Shown in pieces: positions 1 through 9,750 of a DNA stretch of 64,000 nucleotides. The position numbers and the translations under genes were made by a program. The notes beneath the pieces were generated by a model. The model did not search any database and had not been told where the DNA came from. It saw only the letters and a list, made by a program, of their open reading frames with translations. The stretch covers positions 1-64,000 of the forward strand of contig SZXX01000006.1 of NCBI GenBank assembly GCA_005843825.1, given 5' to 3'. Source of the stretch: Chlorobium sp. (GTDB taxonomy: Bacteria; Bacteroidota; Chlorobiia; Chlorobiales; Chlorobiaceae). Position 1 is the stretch's first letter, and every line of letters starts with the position of its first letter.

Positions 1-1
1 T

Positions 2-700
2 TGGTACGATGATAGTCCGGTTATTTCGGAAAAAATCAAGCAGGATCACGTTATTCGCACATACGTTCTTGCCCGGTTAAAGAAAGAAAGAGCTGGAATC
101 GCACGTATAATCATTGAGAGAACGACAAAGCATGTCAAAATCAATATTTATGCAGCTCGTCCTGGTGCCGTTGTAGGAAGAAAGGGTGAGGAGATTAATA
201 ATCTTTCTCAGGAACTCAGCCGTATTACCGGAAAAGAAGTAAAAATAGATGTTGTCGAGGTTATCAAGCCTGAAATTGAGGCACAGCTGATCGGTGACAA
301 TATTGCTTACCAGCTTGAAAACCGTGTTTCATTCAGAAGAGCGATGAAACAGGCAATCCAGCAGGCCATGCGCTCTGGAGCTGAAGGTATCAGAATCAAG
401 TGCGGCGGCCGACTTGGCGGTGCAGAAATTGCACGTTCAGAACAGTATAAGGAAGGCAAGATACCGCTTCATACCATTCGCGCCAATGTGGATTATGCGA
501 GCTGCACAGCTCATACCATTGCAGGCACCATTGGAATAAAAGTCTGGGTTTACAAGGGTGAAGTCCTCGTTCAGCGTATTGATGCTATTGAGGAAGATGA
601 ACTGAAGAGAATGAAGGATAGACGCACTGACTCTGGTCCAAGAGGTCGCGATACTCGCGATCCACGTTCAAAGCGTCGCCAGCGCACAAAGCGATCTTAA
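2..700 (+). CDS. rpsC: 30S ribosomal protein S3 (5' end outside window)
   Basis: S3 sits at the mRNA entry channel of the 30S subunit. The frame is open from base 2, giving 232 residues without the N-terminus. A KH-type RNA-binding motif ([11 protein letters not shown]) lies near residue 55-65 of this fragment, and the typical S3 C-terminal block (RCGGRLGG-like, then an IGIKVW stretch) follows. A basic tail rich in R, K and D ends the protein. It is the first visible gene of the S10/spc cluster and precedes rplP by 42 bases. The start and the preceding rplV are off the window. Confidence 0.97.
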   Translation, partial: WYDDSPVISEKIKQDHVIRTYVLARLKKERAGIARIIIERTTKHVKINIYAARPGAVVGRKGEEINNLSQELSRITGKEVKIDVVEVIKPEIEAQLIGDNIAYQLENRVSFRRAMKQAIQQAMRSGAEGIRIKCGGRLGGAEIARSEQYKEGKIPLHTIRANVDYASCTAHTIAGTIGIKVWVYKGEVLVQRIDAIEEDELKRMKDRRTDSGPRGRDTRDPRSKRRQRTKRS

Positions 701-742
701 TATCAAGTACCATACAATAAGAAAACGAATGGAGTTGCCTGT

Positions 743-1162
743 ATGTTAATGCCAAAGAGAGTTAAATATAGAAAGACACAAAGAGGCCGCATGAAGGGCA
801 ATGCAGGGCGTGGTACAGATGTTTCTTTCGGTTCTTTCGGTTTGAAAGCAATTGAGGGTGCATGGATTACTGCCCGTCAGATTGAGGCAGCCCGTGTTGC
901 AATGACCAGATTTATGAAAAGAGACGGTAAGATCTGGATCAGGATATTTCCGGATAAGCCGGTAACCAAAAAACCTGCTGAAACCCGAATGGGTTCAGGA
1001 AAAGGCTCTCCGGAGTTCTGGGTTGCGGTTGTCAAGCCGGGAAGAGTTATGTTCGAGGCTGACGGTGTGCCGAAAGACGTTGCTACAGAGGCATTCCGCC
1101 TTGCAGCACAGAAGTTGCCGATCAAGACCAAGTTCATAGTCCGTCCTGATTACGAAGGATAA
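743..1162 (+). CDS. rplP: 50S ribosomal protein L16
   Basis: L16 binds 23S rRNA near the peptidyl-transferase and A-site region. The product is 139 residues, the usual length. The N-terminus [11 protein letters not shown] and the internal RMGSGKG motif are diagnostic. A GGAG element lies about 9 bases before the ATG at 743. A second in-frame ATG at 749 is possible, but the MLMPKR form is the family norm. It lies between rpsC and rpmC in standard operon order. Confidence 0.97.
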   Translation: MLMPKRVKYRKTQRGRMKGNAGRGTDVSFGSFGLKAIEGAWITARQIEAARVAMTRFMKRDGKIWIRIFPDKPVTKKPAETRMGSGKGSPEFWVAVVKPGRVMFEADGVPKDVATEAFRLAAQKLPIKTKFIVRPDYEG

Positions 1163-1197
1163 ACGAGAGAAATAATTCGACAAGAGGGTTACTTATT

Positions 1198-1404
1198 ATG
1201 AAAAAGTATGAAATTGCGGCATTGAGCAAACAGGAATTGATCGACAGGCTCAAGGAGCTTGAAGACAGACTTGCCGATATCAATTTTTTTAAAGTTATTG
1301 AGCAGCCGCAGAATCCTATGGTTTTTCGCAATTCGAAACGGGATATTGCGCGCATGAAAAACCGGCTCCATCAACTCGCTTCAGCTGAGGCAAGCCAGGC
1401 TTGA
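1198..1404 (+). CDS. rpmC: 50S ribosomal protein L29
   Basis: L29 is a small two-helix protein beside the polypeptide exit tunnel. The product is 68 residues. It begins MKKYEIAALSKQELIDRLKE and ends with the family's RRDIARMKN-like segment (here KRDIARMKNRLHQL). A GAGGG stretch lies about 12 bases upstream of the ATG. It is flanked by rplP and rpsQ, as in nearly all bacteria. Confidence 0.95.
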   Translation: MKKYEIAALSKQELIDRLKELEDRLADINFFKVIEQPQNPMVFRNSKRDIARMKNRLHQLASAEASQA

Positions 1405-1437
1405 GGGCAGGTCAACTAAAAAACCGTTTATTGACAA

Positions 1438-1737
1438 ATGGAAGAACAGAAAATGGACAGTGTAGCTAAGGAACAGAATGTTCCGGTAAGAGGAAGAAAA
1501 AAAAGCTGGATAGGTAAGGTTGTCAGTGATAAGATGGATAAGGCATGCGTAGTAGCTGTAGAGCGTAGCGTACAGCACCCGGTTTACAAGAAATATTTCA
1601 AGAAAACCACCAGGCTTATGGCTCATGATGAAAAGAATGAAGCCGGAATTGGCGATCTTGTCAAAGTTGTAGAGTGCCGCCCGTTGAGCAAGAGAAAGAG
1701 CTGTCGCCTGGTTGAAATCATTGAGAAAGCCAAGTAA
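1438..1737 (+). CDS. rpsQ: 30S ribosomal protein S17
   Basis: S17 is an OB-fold 16S rRNA-binding protein needed early in 30S assembly. The called product is 99 residues, slightly longer than the usual 80-90, with an acidic and polar N-terminal lead before the core [20 protein letters not shown]. An internal ATG at 1453 would give 94 residues. Neither start has a clear Shine-Dalgarno sequence. Position between rpmC and rplN supports the call. Confidence 0.95.
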   Translation: MEEQKMDSVAKEQNVPVRGRKKSWIGKVVSDKMDKACVVAVERSVQHPVYKKYFKKTTRLMAHDEKNEAGIGDLVKVVECRPLSKRKSCRLVEIIEKAK

Positions 1738-1776
1738 GAGCGGATATTTTTTACATTTTTTAAAGTTTGAAACAGG

Positions 1777-2145
1777 ATGATCCAGAAAGAAACAAATCTG
1801 GTTGTTGCCGATAATAGTGGTGCCAAAAAAGTTCGTTGCATTCACGTATTCGGTGGAACCGGGAGGCGTTATGCCTCATTGGGTGATCAGATTATTGTAT
1901 CAGTTAAAGCAGCTGTTCCTGGTGGCATTGTAAAAAAGAAAGATGTCTGCAGAGCTGTTGTTGTTCGCTGTGTCAAGGAATCGCGTAGAAAAGACGGTTC
2001 ATATATTCGTTTTGACGAAAATGCTGTTGTTCTGCTTAATGCGCAGGGTGAACCAAGAGGAACCCGTATTTTCGGACCGGTCGCAAGAGAGTTGCGTGAC
2101 AGGAAATTTATGAAGATCGTTTCTCTGGCACCGGAAGTATTATAA
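1777..2145 (+). CDS. rplN: 50S ribosomal protein L14
   Basis: L14 contacts the 30S subunit and helps form intersubunit bridges. The product is 122 residues, the exact family length. It has the signature [19 protein letters not shown] at the N-terminus and [13 protein letters not shown] near the C-terminus. There is no obvious Shine-Dalgarno sequence. A tRNA-Gly gene follows 10 bases after its stop, before rplX. Confidence 0.97.
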   Translation: MIQKETNLVVADNSGAKKVRCIHVFGGTGRRYASLGDQIIVSVKAAVPGGIVKKKDVCRAVVVRCVKESRRKDGSYIRFDENAVVLLNAQGEPRGTRIFGPVARELRDRKFMKIVSLAPEVL

Positions 2146-2155
2146 GGTGCTTCAG

Positions 2156-2228
2156 GCGGGAGTAACTCAGTTGGTAGAGTCACAGCCTTCCAAGCTGTTG
2201 GTCGCGAGTTCGAGTCTCGTCTCCCGCT
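2156..2228 (+). tRNA. tRNA-Gly (anticodon TCC)
   Basis: A 73-base cloverleaf can be folded by eye. The acceptor arm GCGGGAG pairs with CTCCCGC at the 3' end, the D stem is ACTC/GAGT, and the anticodon stem ACAGC/GCTGT encloses loop CTTCCAA. The T arm GCGAG/CTCGT has loop TTCGAGT. The loop reads anticodon TCC, so it decodes GGA and GGG glycine codons. The 3' CCA is not encoded. It lies co-oriented inside the ribosomal operon between rplN and rplX, so it is probably processed from the operon transcript. Confidence 0.96.
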
Positions 2229-2262
2229 CAGGATTTTATGAATAATATCATATCAGTGAAAA

Positions 2263-2505
2263 ATGAAAACAGGGATTAAGAAAGTTAAGCTGCATGTCAA
2301 GAAGAATGACGCAGTTGTTGTAATAAGCGGAAATGATAAAGGAAAAGCAGGCAAGATTCTTAAGGTATTTCCTTTAAAGGGCCGTGTTATTGTTGAAGGG
2401 GTAAATATCCGCAAGCGCCATATGCGTCCGACCCAGGGTCAGCCGCAGGGCTCGATAATTGAAAGAGAATTCCCAATTCACGCTTCTAACGTTAAGAAGA
2501 GTTAA
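2263..2505 (+). CDS. rplX: 50S ribosomal protein L24
   Basis: L24 is an assembly initiator of the 50S subunit. The product is 80 residues, shorter than the usual 100 or so. The KOW motif region ([18 protein letters not shown]) is intact around residues 21-38, and the middle block [15 protein letters not shown] is typical. The C-terminal tail common in other phyla is missing. It starts 34 bases after the tRNA-Gly. Confidence 0.95.
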   Translation: MKTGIKKVKLHVKKNDAVVVISGNDKGKAGKILKVFPLKGRVIVEGVNIRKRHMRPTQGQPQGSIIEREFPIHASNVKKS

Positions 2506-2564
2506 TTGTTTCCACTAAATATCAGGATGACAAAGACCATTCTGATTAACTGATAAAGAATAAG

Positions 2565-3164
2565 ATGGCCAAGATTAAAGCCGAGAACACAGAGTCGACA
2601 CCGGTAACTCCTTCAGTAGCGAGACTGCAGACCTTTTATAAGGAAAAAGTCACACCTAACCTTGTCGAGCGCTTTCAGTACAAGAATATCATGAAAGTCC
2701 CGAAGCTTCAGAAAATCTCAATCAACATTGGTGTAGGTGCAGCAGCAGCAGAGCCCAAGCTGCTTGAAATTGCACTGCAGGAGCTTGCCCAGATTACCGG
2801 TCAGAAGCCTCAGAGTCGTAAATCAAAAAAAGCGATATCAAACTTCAAGTTGCGTGAAGGACAGCCCATCGGCTGCCGCGTAACGCTTCGTCGCAAGGCC
2901 ATGTATGAGTTTTTTGATCGTTTTGTCAGTCTTGCCGTTCCAAGAATTCGTGATTTTCGTGGCCTCAACGATACCAGTTTTGATGGTCGCGGTAACTACA
3001 CTGTCGGTGTTAAGGAACAGATTATTTTTCCGGAAATTGATATTGATAAGGTACCAAGAATATCAGGAATGGATATCAGTTTTGTAACCTCCGCATCTAC
3101 AGACGAAGAAGCTTATGTGCTCCTTTCGGAACTTGGAATGCCATTCAAAAAGAAGAACAACTAA
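2565..3164 (+). CDS. rplE: 50S ribosomal protein L5
   Basis: L5 binds 5S rRNA and the P-site tRNA region of the large subunit. The product is 199 residues, about 20 longer than usual because of a polar N-terminal extension ([20 protein letters not shown]). The core has the family markers [11 protein letters not shown] and IGCRVTLRR, then the C-terminal [10 protein letters not shown]. No Shine-Dalgarno sequence is visible before the ATG. Confidence 0.96.
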   Translation: MAKIKAENTESTPVTPSVARLQTFYKEKVTPNLVERFQYKNIMKVPKLQKISINIGVGAAAAEPKLLEIALQELAQITGQKPQSRKSKKAISNFKLREGQPIGCRVTLRRKAMYEFFDRFVSLAVPRIRDFRGLNDTSFDGRGNYTVGVKEQIIFPEIDIDKVPRISGMDISFVTSASTDEEAYVLLSELGMPFKKKNN

Positions 3165-3180
3165 ATAATTCAGAAAACAG

Positions 3181-3450
3181 ATGGCAAAGAAAAGCGTTAT
3201 AGCAAGAAACGAGAAGAGGATAAAGCTTGTAGCGAAATATGCGGTTATCCGTGAGGAGCTGCTCAAAGCAGGTGACTACGAGGCATTGCGCAAACTGCCG
3301 AGAGACAGTTCTGCAACAAGGGTTCGTAATCGTTGTGTCCTGACTGGCCGTGGAAGAGGCGTTTATGCTAAATTTGGATTGTGCCGTCACATGTTCCGCA
3401 AGTTCGCACTTGAAGGAAAATTGCCCGGTGTTAAAAAAGCAAGCTGGTAA
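3181..3450 (+). CDS. rpsN: 30S ribosomal protein S14, zinc-independent type
   Basis: S14 stabilises the 30S head. The product is 89 residues. The C-terminal block ([20 protein letters not shown], then LPGVKKASW) identifies the family. The CxxC pairs of the short zinc-binding form are absent, so this is the longer C-minus form. It follows rplE by 16 bases and precedes rpsH. Confidence 0.96.
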   Translation: MAKKSVIARNEKRIKLVAKYAVIREELLKAGDYEALRKLPRDSSATRVRNRCVLTGRGRGVYAKFGLCRHMFRKFALEGKLPGVKKASW

Positions 3451-3512
3451 ACCGGTTTGTACGTGTTAAAGAAAGGTATTTGTATCATTTTCGAAAGTAA
3501 CCAACGTTTGCT

Positions 3513-3908
3513 ATGCCTGTAACGGATTCAATTGCAGATTATATCACCCGTATCAGAAATGCGGGAAGAGCAAAAAACAAAACAACCGATATCCCATACT
3601 CCAAGCTCAGGGAGAATCTCTCGCAATTGCTTGTGGATAAAGGGTACATTAAAAGCTTTACGGTCATTACCTCCGAGAAGTTCCCTTTTATACGGGTTGA
3701 TCTTAAGTATACCGCTCATGGTGACCCGGCCATAAAGGAAATTACAAGGGTAAGCAAGCCAGGTCGGCGTGTTTATGACGGAAAGGATATTAAAAAATAT
3801 CTTGGTGGTCTCGGGTTGTATATCCTTTCATCGTCGAAAGGTGTTATTACCGATAAAGAGGCAAGGGCACAGGGAGTTGGCGGTGAGATCCTGTTCCGTA
3901 TCTATTAA
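3513..3908 (+). CDS. rpsH: 30S ribosomal protein S8
   Basis: S8 binds the central domain of 16S rRNA and in other bacteria also acts as a translational repressor of the spc operon. The product is 131 residues, the normal length, starting [20 protein letters not shown]. The C-terminus carries the family STSKGV-like motif, here [15 protein letters not shown]. It lies between rpsN and rplF. Confidence 0.97.
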   Translation: MPVTDSIADYITRIRNAGRAKNKTTDIPYSKLRENLSQLLVDKGYIKSFTVITSEKFPFIRVDLKYTAHGDPAIKEITRVSKPGRRVYDGKDIKKYLGGLGLYILSSSKGVITDKEARAQGVGGEILFRIY

Positions 3909-3936
3909 TTCATAAGCCACAGAGCATTAGAATACC

Positions 3937-4476
3937 ATGTCAAGAATAGGAAAAATGCCCATACCCCTGAGTAATCAGGCGAAGATAGAGATCAAAGACC
4001 TGAACATCAGGGTATCAGGTCCTAAAGGCACTCTTGAGCAGAGGCTTACCGATCAGGTAACCATTACACAAGAGCCTGGAGTCATTACTGTAACCAGAGT
4101 CGATGACAGCAAGAAAGCTAAAGCCCAGCATGGTCTTTACCGTATGCTTATAAGCAATATGGTAGAGGGTGTTACTACCGGTTTTACAAGAAAGCTTGAG
4201 ATCGCCGGTGTTGGATATCGTGCAGAGTTGAAAAATGATCTTCTCGCCCTGACACTCGGTTATTCACATATGATTTATTTCAAGGCTCCTGATGAGATTA
4301 CAATAGAAGTGCCCGATCAGGTTACTGTGCTTATAAGCGGAATTGATAAAGCTCTTGTCGGTCAGGTTGCTGCCAAGATCCGTTCATTCAGAAAACCTGA
4401 GCCTTACCGTGGAAAGGGTATCAAATATGCTGGTGAAGTTATCCGTCGCAAGGAAGGAAAGGCTGCTGGTAAGTAA
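3937..4476 (+). CDS. rplF: 50S ribosomal protein L6
   Basis: L6 lies near the factor-binding site of the large subunit. The product is 179 residues. It starts MSRIGKMPI and ends with the diagnostic PEPYRGKGIKYAGEVIRRKE segment and a short basic tail. The two duplicated L6 domains are both present. It is flanked by rpsH and rplR in standard order. Confidence 0.97.
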   Translation: MSRIGKMPIPLSNQAKIEIKDLNIRVSGPKGTLEQRLTDQVTITQEPGVITVTRVDDSKKAKAQHGLYRMLISNMVEGVTTGFTRKLEIAGVGYRAELKNDLLALTLGYSHMIYFKAPDEITIEVPDQVTVLISGIDKALVGQVAAKIRSFRKPEPYRGKGIKYAGEVIRRKEGKAAGK

Positions 4477-4537
4477 GAATAGAATGAATGCACAGCTCAA
4501 GTAGTCAGGCAATAACATTATACAACGGTTCAAGAGA

Positions 4538-4897
4538 ATGAGTCAAATCGATAAAGCCTCCAGAAGGCAGAAAATCAAGGACAGAAGCAGAGCCAATGTC
4601 CAGGGTACACAATCAAAGCCAAGGCTTTGTGTTTACAGAAGTCTTTCGCAGATATACGCGCAGCTTATTGACGACGTGAACAGCAAAACCATTATCGCTG
4701 CATCAACAATGTCCAAGGATAACAAGGCTGTTAAGGGGACGAAATCCGAGCTTTGTCGTATCATCGGCAAGCAGATCGGAGAAAAAGCCCTTGCAGCGGG
4801 TATAACAAATGTAGTATTTGACAGGAATGGTTTTCGATATCATGGCAGAGTCAAGGCATTGGCTGATGGTGCGAGAGAAGCAGGACTGATCTTTTAA
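4538..4897 (+). CDS. rplR: 50S ribosomal protein L18
   Basis: L18 binds 5S rRNA together with L5 and L25. The product is 119 residues. The family signatures RLCVYRS-type (here [19 protein letters not shown]) and the C-terminal [20 protein letters not shown] block are clear. It lies between rplF and rpsE. Confidence 0.97.
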   Translation: MSQIDKASRRQKIKDRSRANVQGTQSKPRLCVYRSLSQIYAQLIDDVNSKTIIAASTMSKDNKAVKGTKSELCRIIGKQIGEKALAAGITNVVFDRNGFRYHGRVKALADGAREAGLIF

Positions 4898-4919
4898 CAA
4901 CTTTTCAAAGAGAAAGTAA

Positions 4920-5438
4920 ATGGCGAAAACATCTGCTAAGATTATAAGGCCCGGAGAATTAAATCTGAAAGAGAAGCTTGTTCATATCAACCGGACGGCA
5001 AAGGTTGTTAAAGGTGGAAAGCGTTTTGGATTTAACGCCATTGTTGTAGTTGGCGATAAAGAAGGACATGTTGGTTACGGGCTCGGCAAAGCGAACGAAG
5101 TTCAGGACGCTATTGCCAAGGGCATAGAAGACGGCAAGAAGAATGTTATCAAGGTTCCGATCGTTAAGGGTACCATTCCTCATCAGATTATTGCAAGGTA
5201 TGGTGCTGCCAAGGTCATGATGAAGCCTGCAACTCCCGGTACCGGTCTTATTGCCGGTGGAGCTGTAAGAGCGGTTCTTGAAATGGCAGGTATACACGAC
5301 ATTCTGACCAAATCACTTGGTTCGTCTAATCCGCACAATGTAGTGAAAGCTGCAATAAAAGGATTACAGAGTATTTCTGATGCCTATGACGTCGGCGAAA
5401 GACGGTCAAAGAGCCTGCAAGAGGTTTTTGAAAGCTAA
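4920..5438 (+). CDS. rpsE: 30S ribosomal protein S5
   Basis: S5 shapes the decoding centre and mRNA entry site. The product is 172 residues. The double-stranded RNA-binding-like S5 signature ([20 protein letters not shown]) and the loop [10 protein letters not shown] are present. The C-terminal half has the [16 protein letters not shown] block. An AGAGAAAG purine stretch precedes the ATG. Confidence 0.97.
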   Translation: MAKTSAKIIRPGELNLKEKLVHINRTAKVVKGGKRFGFNAIVVVGDKEGHVGYGLGKANEVQDAIAKGIEDGKKNVIKVPIVKGTIPHQIIARYGAAKVMMKPATPGTGLIAGGAVRAVLEMAGIHDILTKSLGSSNPHNVVKAAIKGLQSISDAYDVGERRSKSLQEVFES

Positions 5439-5455
5439 AAATTGAGAATGCGATC

Positions 5456-5641
5456 ATGAGTGAGAAAACACTGAAAATTACCCAGGTTCGAAGCATTATT
5501 GGTGGAACGAAAAAACAGAAAGCCACCATCAAGGCGCTTGGACTCGGAAGGCCACACTATCAGGTTGACAGACAGGATAATCCTTGCACCAGAGGTCAGA
5601 TAAGAGTCGTACAGCACCTTGTCAAGGTTGAGGAAGTCTAA
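5456..5641 (+). CDS. rpmD: 50S ribosomal protein L30
   Basis: L30 is a small ferredoxin-fold protein of the large subunit. The product is 61 residues, the normal bacterial length. It has the signature KITQVRSIIGGTKKQKATIK followed by GLGRPHYQV. It begins 17 bases after rpsE and its stop lies 34 bases before the preferred rplO start. Confidence 0.96.
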   Translation: MSEKTLKITQVRSIIGGTKKQKATIKALGLGRPHYQVDRQDNPCTRGQIRVVQHLVKVEEV

Positions 5642-5675
5642 GTTTTTTACTAATAGAAAGTCGGGAATTGAAACC

Positions 5676-6230
5676 ATGGATTTAAGTTCACTTCGTCCAG
5701 CTAAAGGCGCAGTAAAGAATAAAAAGCGGGTTGGCCGCGGTCAGGGTTCGGGCAACGGAACCACAGCCGGCAAGGGCAACAAAGGTCAGCAGGCACGCAG
5801 CGGCTACAAGAGACCTAAAATTGAGGGCGGACAGATTCCTGTTTACCGGAGGTTGCCAAAATTTGGTTTTACTCCTCTTGACAGCAACCCTGTCAATACA
5901 GTCAATCTTTCACAGCTTGACAAATGGATACAGGAAGGACTGATAGAGAATGAGATTTCTATTCTCGATCTCAAGTCTCTTCTCCATGCAAGTAATGCTG
6001 ATTATTTCAAGATTCTCGGTAATGGCGAACTCAGCGCGGCTGTTACCATTACTGCTCATGCATTCAGCAAGAGTGCGGAAGAAAAAATCACCGCAGCCGG
6101 CGGCAAAGTAATCAAGGCATTCCGAACGCTTGAAGAGGCTTCAAAAATCAGGGATATATCATTTGAAGAGGCTCTATTGAAACCAAAGGCACCTTTGGTA
6201 AAAAGAGTAAAAAAAACTCCTAAGCCCTGA
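5676..6230 (+). CDS. rplO: 50S ribosomal protein L15
   Basis: L15 is an assembly protein of the 50S subunit. The start at ATG 5676 gives MDLSSLRPAKGAVKNKKRVG, the family N-terminus; the frame is open further upstream but that extension overlaps rpmD and lacks family sequence. The product is 184 residues, longer than the usual 145-150, because of a lysine- and proline-rich C-terminal extension. The glycine-rich GRGQGSGNGTTAGKGNKGQ segment is intact. Confidence 0.95.
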   Translation: MDLSSLRPAKGAVKNKKRVGRGQGSGNGTTAGKGNKGQQARSGYKRPKIEGGQIPVYRRLPKFGFTPLDSNPVNTVNLSQLDKWIQEGLIENEISILDLKSLLHASNADYFKILGNGELSAAVTITAHAFSKSAEEKITAAGGKVIKAFRTLEEASKIRDISFEEALLKPKAPLVKRVKKTPKP

Positions 6231-6248
6231 ACCCGTTAAAAGGACGCT

Positions 6249-7580
6249 ATGAAGCTAAATGAAAGTATAAGGAACATAAATAAAATCCCTGAACTCCGCC
6301 AGCGGATCCTTTATACGCTTCTTCTGTTATTTGTCTACAGACTTGGTTCCCATATCACCATCCCGGGTGTTGATGCGGCTGCAGTGGCAGGCGCATCGCA
6401 GTCCCACTCCAATGATCTCTTCGGACTTTTTGACCTTTTTGTAGGTGGAGCTTTTGCCAGAGCGTCGATATTCTCTCTTGGCATTATGCCCTACATCTCC
6501 GCCTCAATCATCATCCAGTTGCTTGGTGCGGTTACTCCCTACTTCCAGAAACTTCAGAAAGAGGGTGAGGACGGTCGACAGAAAATAAGCCAGATGACGC
6601 GCTACGGAACAGTTGTGATAGCTGCCCTGCAGGCCTGGGGCGTAAGTGTCAGTCTTTCAAGTCCGGCTTCATTCGGTAAAGTCATTGTGCCTGATCCGGG
6701 CATTTTCTTTTCTATTACTGTTGTTATTCTCCTGACTTCGGCCACTGTCTTTGTCATGTGGCTTGGTGAGAAGATCACAGATCGGGGTATAGGAAACGGT
6801 ATATCCCTCATTATTATGATAGGTATACTTGCCCGCTTTCCACAGGCGCTTGTAGCTGAATTCCGCTCGGTCTCTCTGGGAAGTAAAAACTGGATTATCG
6901 AGATCATTATTCTCGGAGTCATGGCTGCAATTGTTGCATTCGTCGTGGTGCTTACCGTCGGAACCCGCCGGATTCCTGTGCAGCATGCCAAACGTGTAGT
7001 CGGGCGCAAGGTTTATGGTGGAAGCACCCAATACATCCCGATGAGGATTAATACTGCTGGTGTCATGCCCATTATTTTTGCTCAGTCCATCATGTTTCTT
7101 CCTGGTACGTTCCTCTCCTTTTTCCCGGAAAATGAGGTGATGCAGAGTATTGCTTCTGTTCTCTCCTATGATTCCTGGTGGTATGCCCTCATGTTCGGAA
7201 CCATGATTGTTTTCTTTACCTATTTTTACACAGCGATAGCCTTTAATCCGAAAGAGGTTGCCGATACCATGCGCCGTCAGGGTGGTTTCATTCCCGGTGT
7301 GCGCCCAGGTAAAAGCACAGCCGACTTTATAGATAATATTCTGACTCGCATTACACTGCCTGGAGCTATATCCCTTGCTATCATTGCGATTCTTCCTACT
7401 TTCCTGACAAAGTTTGTGAATGTCACTCAGGGTTTTGCACAGTTTTTCGGTGGTACAAGTCTTTTGATTATTGTCGGTGTCGGTCTTGATACGCTGCAGC
7501 AGGTTGAAAGCCACTTGATGATGCGTCACTACGATGGCTTCATGAAGTCAGGGAAGACACATGGTCGGCAGGCCAGGTAA
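6249..7580 (+). CDS. secY: Preprotein translocase subunit SecY
   Basis: SecY forms the protein-conducting channel of the inner membrane with SecE and SecG. The product is 443 residues with ten hydrophobic segments. Visible signatures are the plug/TM2 region (GIMPYISASIIIQLL), the TM4-5 region (GERITDRGIGNG-like, here GEKITDRGIGNGISLIIMIG), and the C-terminal cytoplasmic loop FNPKEVADTMRRQGGFIPG. It lies 18 bases after rplO. Unlike many bacteria there is no adk between secY and map. Confidence 0.98.
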   Translation: MKLNESIRNINKIPELRQRILYTLLLLFVYRLGSHITIPGVDAAAVAGASQSHSNDLFGLFDLFVGGAFARASIFSLGIMPYISASIIIQLLGAVTPYFQKLQKEGEDGRQKISQMTRYGTVVIAALQAWGVSVSLSSPASFGKVIVPDPGIFFSITVVILLTSATVFVMWLGEKITDRGIGNGISLIIMIGILARFPQALVAEFRSVSLGSKNWIIEIIILGVMAAIVAFVVVLTVGTRRIPVQHAKRVVGRKVYGGSTQYIPMRINTAGVMPIIFAQSIMFLPGTFLSFFPENEVMQSIASVLSYDSWWYALMFGTMIVFFTYFYTAIAFNPKEVADTMRRQGGFIPGVRPGKSTADFIDNILTRITLPGAISLAIIAILPTFLTKFVNVTQGFAQFFGGTSLLIIVGVGLDTLQQVESHLMMRHYDGFMKSGKTHGRQAR

Positions 7581-7589
7581 TTAACCGAA

Positions 7590-8375
7590 ATGATTACTAT
7601 AAAAAGCGAACGGGAAATTGAATTGATGAGAGTCTCAGGAGCCCTTGTGGCCAAGGCCCTTGATCTTCTTGAGCAGGAAATAAAGCCCGGCATGACGACC
7701 AAAGAACTCGACACGATGGCTGAAGAGTTTATAAGGGATAATCATGCGGTTCCAAGTTTTCTGAACTATGTGCCGAAAAGTGATCCCGGTGTTACCCCGT
7801 ACCCTGCAACACTCTGTATATCGATCAATGAAGAGGTTGTTCACGGAGTACCCAGTGTAAAGAGAGTTGTCAAAGAGGGTGATATCGTTTCAGTTGACTG
7901 TGGGGTTTACAAGGGCGGATATCATGGTGATGCGGCAAGAACATTTGTTCTTGGAGTCATAGATGAAAAGGTGCAGCAGCTTGTTGATGTAACAAGAGAG
8001 AGCCTTGAGAGGGGTATTGCAATGGCGGTTGAAGGTAACCGTCTGCATGATATCTCTTCTGCAATTGAAGATTATGCCCGGTCATTCCGGTTCAGTGTTA
8101 TTGAAAATATGGTCGGTCATGGCATCGGCAGTGAATTGCACGAAGATCCGGCTGTACCGAATTATGGCAGAAAGCATACAGGAGTAAAGCTTGTGGAAGG
8201 CATGACGCTTGCCATAGAGCCTATGATCGCTATCGGTCGTTCCCGTCGGGCGGTGAGCAGGCGAAACGAATGGGTGGCCGTAACTGAGGATGGAAAACCT
8301 TCAGCGCATTTTGAACATACGATAGTTGTAAGGCAAGGGAAAGCCGAAGTACTGACCCGCACGTTTCTTGAGTGA
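7590..8375 (+). CDS. map: Methionine aminopeptidase, type I
   Basis: Removes the initiator methionine from nascent proteins. The product is 261 residues, the length of the short type Ia enzyme without an N-terminal extension. The five metal ligands of the pita-bread fold can be placed at about D103 (VDCGVYKGG), D114 (HGDAARTF), H177 (GHGIG), E210 (AIEPM) and E242 (FEHTI). It starts 9 bases after secY and its stop overlaps an open frame upstream of infA. Confidence 0.97.
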   Translation: MITIKSEREIELMRVSGALVAKALDLLEQEIKPGMTTKELDTMAEEFIRDNHAVPSFLNYVPKSDPGVTPYPATLCISINEEVVHGVPSVKRVVKEGDIVSVDCGVYKGGYHGDAARTFVLGVIDEKVQQLVDVTRESLERGIAMAVEGNRLHDISSAIEDYARSFRFSVIENMVGHGIGSELHEDPAVPNYGRKHTGVKLVEGMTLAIEPMIAIGRSRRAVSRRNEWVAVTEDGKPSAHFEHTIVVRQGKAEVLTRTFLE

Positions 8376-8410
8376 TTAACACTCTTGAACCGCTTACAAA
8401 AATATCGAAT

Positions 8411-8417
8411 AAAGGAG
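8411..8417 (+). promoter_or_regulatory. Strong Shine-Dalgarno of infA
   Basis: AAAGGAG lies 8 bases before a TTG codon at 8426. It is one of the few near-perfect Shine-Dalgarno elements in this cluster and decides the infA start. Confidence 0.7.
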
Positions 8418-8425
8418 CAAATAAT

Positions 8426-8644
8426 TTGGCTAAAGAAGAATCAATTGAGATTGAAGGCGTGATTCTGGAAGCACTTCCAAATGCGCAGTTCAAGGTAAAA
8501 CTCGAAAACAGCCTTGAGGTTCTTGCGCATGTTTCCGGTAAAATCAGGATGCATTATATCAGGATCTTACCAGGTGATAAGGTAAAAGTCCAGATATCCC
8601 CGTACGATATCTCAAAAGGACGGATTACATACAGGTATAAATAA
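8426..8644 (+). CDS. infA: Translation initiation factor IF-1
   Basis: IF-1 occupies the ribosomal A site during initiation. The TTG at 8426 gives a 72-residue product beginning (M)[12 protein letters not shown], which is the family's length and N-terminus. The longer open frame from 8372 would overlap map and add 18 non-family residues. The OB-fold core [20 protein letters not shown] and the C-terminal KGRITYRYK are intact. Confidence 0.96.
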   Translation: MAKEESIEIEGVILEALPNAQFKVKLENSLEVLAHVSGKIRMHYIRILPGDKVKVQISPYDISKGRITYRYK

Positions 8645-8754
8645 GTGATGAAATAGCTCTTGATGGCTTTGATTTATTGATCTAGATTTATTACATTACA
8701 AGCCTTTTCAGATTTCGCATTTAGTTGGATTAATTATTGCATGTGGGGTTACTT

Positions 8755-8871
8755 ATGAAAATATATTCTTCTATTAAAAAACGTTGTGAGCACTGCCGGA
8801 TTGTGAAGCGTAAAGGCAAAAGATTTGTGATTTGCAAAGTGAATCCAAGCCATAAGCAGCGCCAAGGTTGA
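8755..8871 (+). CDS. rpmJ: 50S ribosomal protein L36
   Basis: A 38-residue product beginning [20 protein letters not shown]. Three cysteines (C11, C14, C27) and a histidine near residue 33 form the zinc site of the C-plus L36 type. It lies between infA and rpsM, the standard place for rpmJ. It is separated from infA by 110 AT-rich bases with no clear gene. Confidence 0.96.
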   Translation: MKIYSSIKKRCEHCRIVKRKGKRFVICKVNPSHKQRQG

Positions 8872-8906
8872 TCTTCAGAAAAAAACAATAGAACTTTAAA
8901 GAGCAT

Positions 8907-9284
8907 ATGAGGATAGCTGGGGTAAATTTGCCGTTAAACAAACATGCCGTTATTGCTTTGACGCATGTTTATGGTATTGGGAGAGCATCAGCAGAGAGTA
9001 TTCTGCAGAGAGCAGGTATTGCGACTAACAGGAAAATCTCTGACCTGAACGACGCAGAAGCACATGCAATCAGGGAAATTATTGCCGAAACATACAAGGT
9101 TGAGGGGCAGGCTCGCGGTGAACAGCAGACTGCTATCAAACGTTTGATGGATATTGGTTGCTATAGAGGGCTTCGTCATCGGCGCTCGCTCCCGGTACGC
9201 GGACAGAGAACCCGGACTAATGCAAGGACCAGGAAAGGTAAACGTAAGACTGTTGCTGGTAAGAAGAAGGCGGCTAAGAAGTAG
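8907..9284 (+). CDS. rpsM: 30S ribosomal protein S13
   Basis: S13 forms intersubunit bridges from the 30S head. The product is 125 residues, beginning [20 protein letters not shown]. The C-terminal [20 protein letters not shown] segment is diagnostic, followed by a lysine-rich tail. First gene of the alpha-operon part of the cluster. Confidence 0.97.
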   Translation: MRIAGVNLPLNKHAVIALTHVYGIGRASAESILQRAGIATNRKISDLNDAEAHAIREIIAETYKVEGQARGEQQTAIKRLMDIGCYRGLRHRRSLPVRGQRTRTNARTRKGKRKTVAGKKKAAKK

Positions 9285-9329
9285 TAGTATATAGGCAATA
9301 AAATCTTCGATACTAAAGAGTGTAAGTTC

Positions 9330-9713
9330 ATGGCTACAATAAGCAGGAAAAAAAAGAAAATAAAGGTTACCCCTGAAGGTGCTGTGCATATCAAGGCATC
9401 GTTCAACAATATCATGGTAACCATTACCGATGTTCAGGGCAATACAGTATCATGGTCAAGCGCTGGCAAAAACGGTTTTAAGGGTTCTAAAAAGAACACT
9501 CCTTATGCTTCGCAGGTGACCTCTGAAGCTGCAGCGAAAGAAGCTTATGACCTTGGTATGCGTCATGTTGACGTCTTTATCAAAGGTCCGGGCGCAGGTC
9601 GCGATGCTGCTATCAGGGCTTTGCAGGGAGCAGGTCTGGATGTGCGGACAATAAAGGATATTACTCCTCTGCCGCATAATGGCTGCAGGCCTCCAAAGCG
9701 CAGAAGGGTCTGA
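9330..9713 (+). CDS. rpsK: 30S ribosomal protein S11
   Basis: S11 lies on the 30S platform near the E site. The product is 127 residues. Signatures include [20 protein letters not shown] and the C-terminal [20 protein letters not shown]. It is flanked by rpsM and rpsD. Confidence 0.97.
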   Translation: MATISRKKKKIKVTPEGAVHIKASFNNIMVTITDVQGNTVSWSSAGKNGFKGSKKNTPYASQVTSEAAAKEAYDLGMRHVDVFIKGPGAGRDAAIRALQGAGLDVRTIKDITPLPHNGCRPPKRRRV

Positions 9714-9750
9714 TTTTATATATTCATAGAATTTCAATGAAGCAATTGAC

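Noticed and set aside
6669-7529. Long minus-strand open frame opposite secY
   Set aside because: It lies wholly inside the well-supported secY and is rich in His, Asn and Gly with no family pattern; a shadow of the coding strand.
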